Assembly: GCA_051867815.1 (NCBI GenBank)
Contig: JBJDZD010000148.1
Coordinates: 1-24,900, forward strand
From: CAG-390 sp051867815
Lineage (GTDB): Bacteria > Bacillota > Clostridia > Oscillospirales > CAG-272
Length of the DNA: 24,900 bases
Reading direction: 5' to 3'
Position numbers and translations under genes: made by a program. The notes beneath the pieces were generated by a model. The model was given only the letters and a program-made list of their open reading frames with translations, searched no databases and was not told where the DNA came from. This document shows, one piece after another, positions 21,327 through 24,900 of this stretch (position 1 is its first letter; every line of letters starts with the position of its first letter).

Positions 21327-23399
21327 TTATATTTTCATTGCAGCGTCCCATGCGCCCCAAATGACCGTGCGCAGGTTGCCGACCTTCTTTGCGTCGCCGA
21401 TTACATGCACGTGCGCGCCCTTTTCGGTGAGGGGGGCGGGATTGTAGCCGACGGAGAGAATGACGGAGTCCGCAGGAAGCTCAAAGGTCTTGCCCTCCTT
21501 ATCCGCAACGACGACACAGCCGTCCTTTATCTCCTTGACACCGGTCTCAAGATATACGGGGACCTTGTTGGTCTTGAAGCAATCGCGCAAATAGCTGGTG
21601 TTGGCAAGGCAAATGCCGGGGGTAACGATGAGGTCATCCATCATTTCGACGATGGCGGGCTTCTTGCCGCGCAGGAACAGCTCGTATGCGATCTCGCATC
21701 CGGTCAGTCCGCCGCCGATGACGACGACATTCTCTCCGACCTCCTTCTTGCCGAGGAGGAAGTCCACCGCCTCGATGCTCTTTTCCACACCGGGGATGGG
21801 GATGCGCTTTGCCTTTGCACCGGTTGCAACGATGACCTCGTCCGCCCCGAGAGCGGTGACATCCGTGACCTCGGTGTTGAGCTTGACACTTATGCCGGGA
21901 TAACGGGTCAGCTCGCGCTTGTACCATGCGATAAGCTCGCGGTCCTTTTCCTTAAACGAGGGTGACGCCGCCGCGATGAACACGCCGCCAAGCTCGCCGC
22001 TCTTTTCGTAGAGGGTTACGGTGTGGCCGCGCTTGGCGCAAACGATTGCGGCTTCCATACCGCCGATTCCGCCGCCGATGACGGCAACCTTCTTTGCCTT
22101 CTTGGCAGGCTCAAGGTGGTACTTCTTCGACTGCATGGTCTCGGGGTTGAGCGCGCAACGCGCAAGACCCATGGTGTCGGAGAGATCCTGAGTGTTTGCG
22201 TGACCCTTGGAGGAGGAGAAATTGAAGCATCCACTGTGGCAGCAGATACAGGGCTTGATGTCCTCAAGGCGATCCTCAAGGAGCTTGGTTACCCATTCGG
22301 GGTCGGTAAGGAACTGGCGTGCAACGCCCATGCCGTCGATCTTGCCGGCGGCAATGGCCTCGGCGGCGGTCTCGGGGGTCATGCGGCCGGCGCAAACCAC
22401 GGGAATATCAACGAAATTCTTGATGTGCGCAACATCGTCGAGATTGCAGTTTTGCGGCATATACATAGGCGGATGCGCCCAATACCAGGAGTCGTACGTA
22501 CCGTTGTCGGCGTTGAGCATGTCGTAGCCGGCATCTTCGAGATACTTTGCCGCACGTTCGGATTCTTCCATGTTACGGCCGACCTCGGTGTAGTCCTCTC
22601 CGGGCATTGCACCCTCGCAGAAGCCCTTCATCTTGGACTCCACGGAGTAGCGCAGGGAAACGGGGAAGTCCTCGCCGCAACGCTCCTTGATGGCGCGAAC
22701 GACCTCTACGGCAAAGCGATATCGGTTTTCAAAGCTTCCGCCGTAATCGTCGGTGCGCTTGTTGAAGAACTCGATGGCGAATTGGTCAAGCAGGTAGCCC
22801 TCGTGAACGGCGTGAACCTCAACTCCGTCAACTCCGGCGTCCTTGCAAAGCTTTGCAGTTTTTGCAAAAGCCTCAATGATCTCGTGGATCTGCTCCACGG
22901 TCATCTCGGGGCAGATGATGTCGTGCGCCCAACGGCTGGGCTGGGGGCTGGGGGATGCAAGCTCGTGCGAGGTGTCGATGACGGGCTTGATCAGCGCACG
23001 GGTGAACTTATTCTTGTGCATGGGAGCAATAAGCTCCGTGATCGCCCACGAACGACCCATGCCTGCGGTGAGCTGAATGAAGAGCTTCGCGCCGGTCTTG
23101 TGGATCTCGTCCATAAAGACCTTAAGCTCCTCAAACATCTTCGGGTTCTGCCAGAGCCATTTGCCCCAGAAGGTGTCGCGCAGGGGAGCGATACCGGGGA
23201 TGATGAGGCCGACGTTGTTCTGTGCGCGCTCAAGGAAGAGCTTTGCCGCTTCCTTGTCAAAATGACAGCCGCCAAGCTCAAACCAACCGAAAAGGGAAGT
23301 GCCGCCCATCGGGCACATGACTATGCGGTTCTTGATCTCAACGTTGCCGATCTTCCAAGGCGTAAACAACGCCTCGTATTTTGGGTCAATGTTGTTCAT
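21327..23399 (-). CDS. NADH:flavin oxidoreductase, Old Yellow Enzyme / Fe-S / FAD type (BaiCD-like)
   Basis: The 690-residue protein has the three-part layout of 2,4-dienoyl-CoA reductase and clostridial enoate reductases. Residues about 1-370 are an FMN TIM-barrel (LFTPWKIGNVEIKNRIVMCPMG; HAVHEGYLLDQF at 196-207, the subtype seen in BaiCD-like enzymes). Cys384, Cys387, Cys391 and Cys415 are candidate [4Fe-4S] ligands. Residues about 435-690 form FAD and NAD(P) domains (GGGIGG at 442-447; VVVIGGGLTGCE). Such enzymes reduce C=C bonds of unsaturated acids, CoA esters or steroids. AAGGAG 9 bp before the ATG supports the start. It is first in an operon with aconitase X, transcribed from a promoter at about 23650 through a repeat element. 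Specific substrate unknown. Confidence 0.92.
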   Translation of the reverse strand: MNNIDPKYEALFTPWKIGNVEIKNRIVMCPMGGTSLFGWFELGGCHFDKEAAKLFLERAQNNVGLIIPGIAPLRDTFWGKWLWQNPKMFEELKVFMDEIHKTGAKLFIQLTAGMGRSWAITELIAPMHKNKFTRALIKPVIDTSHELASPSPQPSRWAHDIICPEMTVEQIHEIIEAFAKTAKLCKDAGVDGVEVHAVHEGYLLDQFAIEFFNKRTDDYGGSFENRYRFAVEVVRAIKERCGEDFPVSLRYSVESKMKGFCEGAMPGEDYTEVGRNMEESERAAKYLEDAGYDMLNADNGTYDSWYWAHPPMYMPQNCNLDDVAHIKNFVDIPVVCAGRMTPETAAEAIAAGKIDGMGVARQFLTDPEWVTKLLEDRLEDIKPCICCHSGCFNFSSSKGHANTQDLSDTMGLARCALNPETMQSKKYHLEPAKKAKKVAVIGGGIGGMEAAIVCAKRGHTVTLYEKSGELGGVFIAAASPSFKEKDRELIAWYKRELTRYPGISVKLNTEVTDVTALGADEVIVATGAKAKRIPIPGVEKSIEAVDFLLGKKEVGENVVVIGGGLTGCEIAYELFLRGKKPAIVEMMDDLIVTPGICLANTSYLRDCFKTNKVPVYLETGVKEIKDGCVVVADKEGKTFELPADSVILSVGYNPAPLTEKGAHVHVIGDAKKVGNLRTVIWGAWDAAMKI

Positions 23400-23417
23400 G
23401 GATACGATCTCCTTATA

Positions 23418-23430
23418 TTATTTTAATTTA
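23418..23430. repeat. Left copy of the flanking direct repeat (target-site duplication)
   Basis: TTATTTTAATTTA here is identical to 23613-23625; the match extends to 15 bp (23417-23431 and 23612-23626). The two copies exactly bracket the palindrome-ended element. Confidence 0.82.
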
Positions 23431-23431
23431 T

Positions 23432-23611
23432 AGCCAATTGTAAAACTGCGTTTTATAATTGAGAGCCGCGCGGCGGGGAACGCGCGCTTATCAGCCGCTA
23501 CGGCTTCCCTCGGCGCGCGGACTCGCTTGGCTCGTCTATGCGGCGTTTTTTCGTCGGCAAAGCCACCGAAAAACGAATTATTATTAAATTTGTTGAATTT
23601 TACAATCGGCT
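23432..23611 (-). repeat. Dispersed palindrome-ended element, copy 2 (MITE-like, with direct repeats)
   Basis: About 180 bp with terminal inverted repeats AGCCAATTGTAAAA (23432-23445) and TTTTACAATCGGCT (23598-23611), one mismatch in 14. It is homologous to copy 1 near 12925-13070 in the same orientation relative to the downstream gene. Compared with copy 1 it carries an extra hairpin module (CGTTTTTTCG ... CGAAAAACG, 23544-23575) and a GC-rich stem-rich centre including AGCCG/CGGCT (23493-23505). It is bracketed by 13-15-bp exact direct repeats, which marks an insertion. No reading frame of note. It fills most of the 5' leader of the OYE-family gene. Confidence 0.88.
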
Positions 23612-23612
23612 A

Positions 23613-23625
23613 TTATTTTAATTTA
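23613..23625. repeat. Right copy of the flanking direct repeat (target-site duplication)
   Basis: TTATTTTAATTTA, identical to 23418-23430. Its last base overlaps the -10 hexamer of the minus-strand promoter, so the element entered just downstream of that promoter. Confidence 0.82.
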
Positions 23626-23653
23626 TTATAACATATTATGGCAACAAAGTCAA
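23625..23653 (-). promoter_or_regulatory. Promoter of the OYE reductase / aconitase X operon
   Basis: On the minus strand TTGACT (23653-23648) and TATAAT (23630-23625) are 17 bp apart. The predicted start, about 7 bases on, falls in the right direct repeat, so the whole repeat element would be transcribed as leader RNA of roughly 220 nt. Confidence 0.8.
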
Positions 23654-23686
23654 TAAACATACCGTCAATTATCGTTGATGATCGGG

Positions 23687-24721
23687 TCATTCCGTATAAT
23701 ACTTTGGCCTTTTTCCTTCGTTTATCAGGTCAAGGACAGCGCGGACGAGGTACTCCGGGCTGTCGGAGTAGCAATTGACGGTGTCGCCGCCGCGGTGATT
23801 GGTGAGGGTGACGTTATCGAGTGCCACGAAGGGATCGTTCGCCGCAAGTGGCTCGTGGGGAAAGACCTCAAGTGCCGCGCCCATGATGCGACCCTCGCGC
23901 AGAACCTCGGCAAGGTGATCGTAGTCAACAAGGTAGGCACGGGCGGTGTTGATAAAGGTGGCAGTCGGCTTCATCAGATCAAGCTCGTGCGCACCGACTA
24001 TTTGCTCCTTGTTTGCAGTACGTGCATGGATGGAAACGATGTCCGATTCGTGGTATAGTGTGTCTTTGTCCACGAGCTTGACGTTAAGTCGAGCCAGATC
24101 CGGGTCGTCGGGGGAAACGCCGGGGTCGGTGGCGAGAATATGAACGTCAAAGGGTGCAAGCTTGTGTGCCACAAGTCTGCCAATGGTTCCGAAGCCGACC
24201 AGACCCACGGTTTTGTGACGAAGCTCGAAAACTCTGCCCACGTTCGGGAAGTTCTCGCGCCATTCGCCCTGCTTCATCGCATAATGCGCGCGAGCGATGT
24301 TCCTCGTTTCGCATATCATGAGCGCCACCGTCAGCTCGGCTACGGCATTGCCGTTGTGCGCCGGGTTGTTGAGCACGGGAATTCCCAGCTCGTGTGCGGC
24401 CTGCATGTCGATGTTTTCAAGTCCTCCGCGGTTGGTAAGAATGTACCGGAGCTTCGGCGCGGCTTCAAGCAGGGAGCGCGGAACGGGGCAAAGATGCACC
24501 ATAAGCAGGTCGGCATCCTTTATTGCTTCGTAAAGCTCGGGTGGAGGAGGGAATGAATACGCGCCCTCCTTTTCGAGCCTGTCAACTATCGCACGCATTT
24601 CGTTTCGCGTGTGCGCACCGAAATACGGCACGCTTATCAGCTCAATATCGGGGAAAAGCGCCATACAGTCGCGGTAAAACTCTTCCTTCATAAAATGATC
24701 GGCAACACATACTATTTTCAT
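23687..24721 (-). CDS. D-isomer-specific 2-hydroxyacid dehydrogenase family protein
   Basis: NAD-dependent enzymes of this family interconvert 2-keto acids and D-2-hydroxy acids. The 344-residue protein has the Rossmann motif GFGTIGR (about 171-177) and the catalytic triad pattern: Arg in HARTANKEQIVG, Glu in LEVFPHEPL, and His in TLTNHRGGD, where NHRGG replaces the common PHIGG. The usual NxARG segment reads NTARAYLVD. AGGAGG 7 bp before the ATG supports the start. It has its own promoter and precedes the OYE/aconitase X operon on the same strand. It may act in the same pathway, but they are separate transcripts. Substrate not predictable. Confidence 0.92.
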   Translation of the reverse strand: MKIVCVADHFMKEEFYRDCMALFPDIELISVPYFGAHTRNEMRAIVDRLEKEGAYSFPPPPELYEAIKDADLLMVHLCPVPRSLLEAAPKLRYILTNRGGLENIDMQAAHELGIPVLNNPAHNGNAVAELTVALMICETRNIARAHYAMKQGEWRENFPNVGRVFELRHKTVGLVGFGTIGRLVAHKLAPFDVHILATDPGVSPDDPDLARLNVKLVDKDTLYHESDIVSIHARTANKEQIVGAHELDLMKPTATFINTARAYLVDYDHLAEVLREGRIMGAALEVFPHEPLAANDPFVALDNVTLTNHRGGDTVNCYSDSPEYLVRAVLDLINEGKRPKYYTE

Positions 24722-24747
24722 TTCGTCACCTCCTGTGTGTTAAGAAA

Positions 24748-24776
24748 ATTATATCATAAAAGCGCGCATTTTTCAA
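24748..24776 (-). promoter_or_regulatory. Promoter of the 2-hydroxyacid dehydrogenase gene
   Basis: On the minus strand TTGAAA (24776-24771) and TATAAT (24753-24748) have a 17-bp spacer. The AGGAGG and ATG follow within about 30 bp. Confidence 0.78.
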
Positions 24777-24787
24777 TGAGTTATGCG

Positions 24788-24821
24788 AAAAAACCGGCTG
24801 AGTTTTTCAACTCAGCCGGTT
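24788..24821 (-). terminator. Intrinsic terminator of the gene at the right edge
   Basis: AACCGGCTGAGTT (24792-24804) pairs with AACTCAGCCGGTT (24809-24821) over a TTTC loop. In the minus direction the stem runs into TTTTTT (24793-24788), a typical intrinsic terminator for the partial gene ending at 24847. Confidence 0.9.
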
Positions 24822-24846
24822 AGCGGTTATCTTCAATACCTATCGA

Positions 24847-24900
24847 TCAGTTTTCTCTCTTCTTTGCAACGATTGCGGTTCCGAGAACTGCAACAGCCGC
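24847..24900 (-). CDS. C-terminal tail of a surface or membrane-anchored protein (partial)
   Basis: The last 17 codons before a TGA read AAVAVLGTAIVAKKREN. A hydrophobic stretch followed by Lys/Arg-rich residues and the stop is the usual end of cell-wall-anchored (LPXTG-type) or membrane-tethered surface proteins of clostridia. The sorting motif, if any, lies beyond the window. A strong terminator follows. Confidence is moderate because so little is visible. Confidence 0.6.
   Translation of the reverse strand, partial: AAVAVLGTAIVAKKREN

Noticed and set aside
22023..23426. 467-codon open frame on the plus strand opposite the OYE-family gene
   Set aside because: It is a shadow of codon bias in a GC-rich gene; it shows no family features, and the opposite strand encodes clear FMN, Fe-S and FAD motifs.
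1..24900. CRISPR arrays, tRNA or rRNA genes, phage or transposase genes
   Set aside because: No regularly spaced direct repeats, tRNA T-arm signatures, rRNA segments or transposase motifs were found on reading both strands by eye.

Overview
The window looks like a chromosomal segment of an uncultured, probably gut-associated member of the Clostridia (Bacillota). The evidence is the gene order miaA / HlyD-like / yggS / sepF / yggT / DivIVA-like gene / ileS / lspA / rluD-type synthase, an adaptor of the MecA type, strong Gram-positive Shine-Dalgarno sites, TTGACA/TATAAT promoters, and a C-terminal membrane tail of cell-wall-anchor type at the right edge. Most genes are moderately GC-rich, while the leaders and one small gene pair near 6.0-6.9 kb are clearly AT-rich. 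No tRNA, rRNA, CRISPR array, transposase or phage gene was seen.

Layout. 1-915: 3' part of a Gfo/Idh/MocA oxidoreductase (GH109-like features), convergent with an orphan extracellular solute-binding protein (994-2481, -). 2643-3880: a MecA-like ClpC adaptor and a type 4 Fe-S uracil-DNA glycosylase behind a consensus promoter. 3923-5969: divergent dapA (TTG start) and queA. 6060-6848: an AT-rich island holding a DUF4160/DUF2442 pair, whose second protein carries a C-terminal helix-turn-helix. Its promoter is overlapped by a perfect 20-bp palindrome, so it looks like a self-regulated toxin-antitoxin-like module. 6997-12915: a tightly packed operon of an unrecognised protein, miaA, a membrane HlyD-like protein, yggS, sepF, yggT and a DivIVA-like acidic protein (tRNA modification plus division-site genes). 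13096-18266: ileS, lspA, an RluD-type pseudouridine synthase and a HAD phosphatase, closed by a strong bidirectional terminator.

18333-24721, all on the minus strand: a D-2-hydroxyacid dehydrogenase with its own promoter, then an operon of an Old Yellow Enzyme/Fe-S/FAD reductase (BaiCD-like) and both subunits of aconitase X, then a cation diffusion facilitator. The oxidoreductase plus two-part dehydratase suggests an uncharacterised anaerobic catabolic route.

The most unusual structure is a dispersed, short, palindrome-ended element present twice, at about 12925-13070 and 23432-23611. Both copies sit in the 5' leader of a gene, in the same orientation relative to it (ileS and the OYE-family reductase). 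The copies share a 28-nt core with 26 identical bases and a 12-nt identical block. The second copy has nearly perfect terminal inverted repeats and is flanked by an exact direct repeat of at least 13 bp, just downstream of a consensus promoter. This is best explained as a MITE-like non-autonomous mobile element that has become a transcribed leader.
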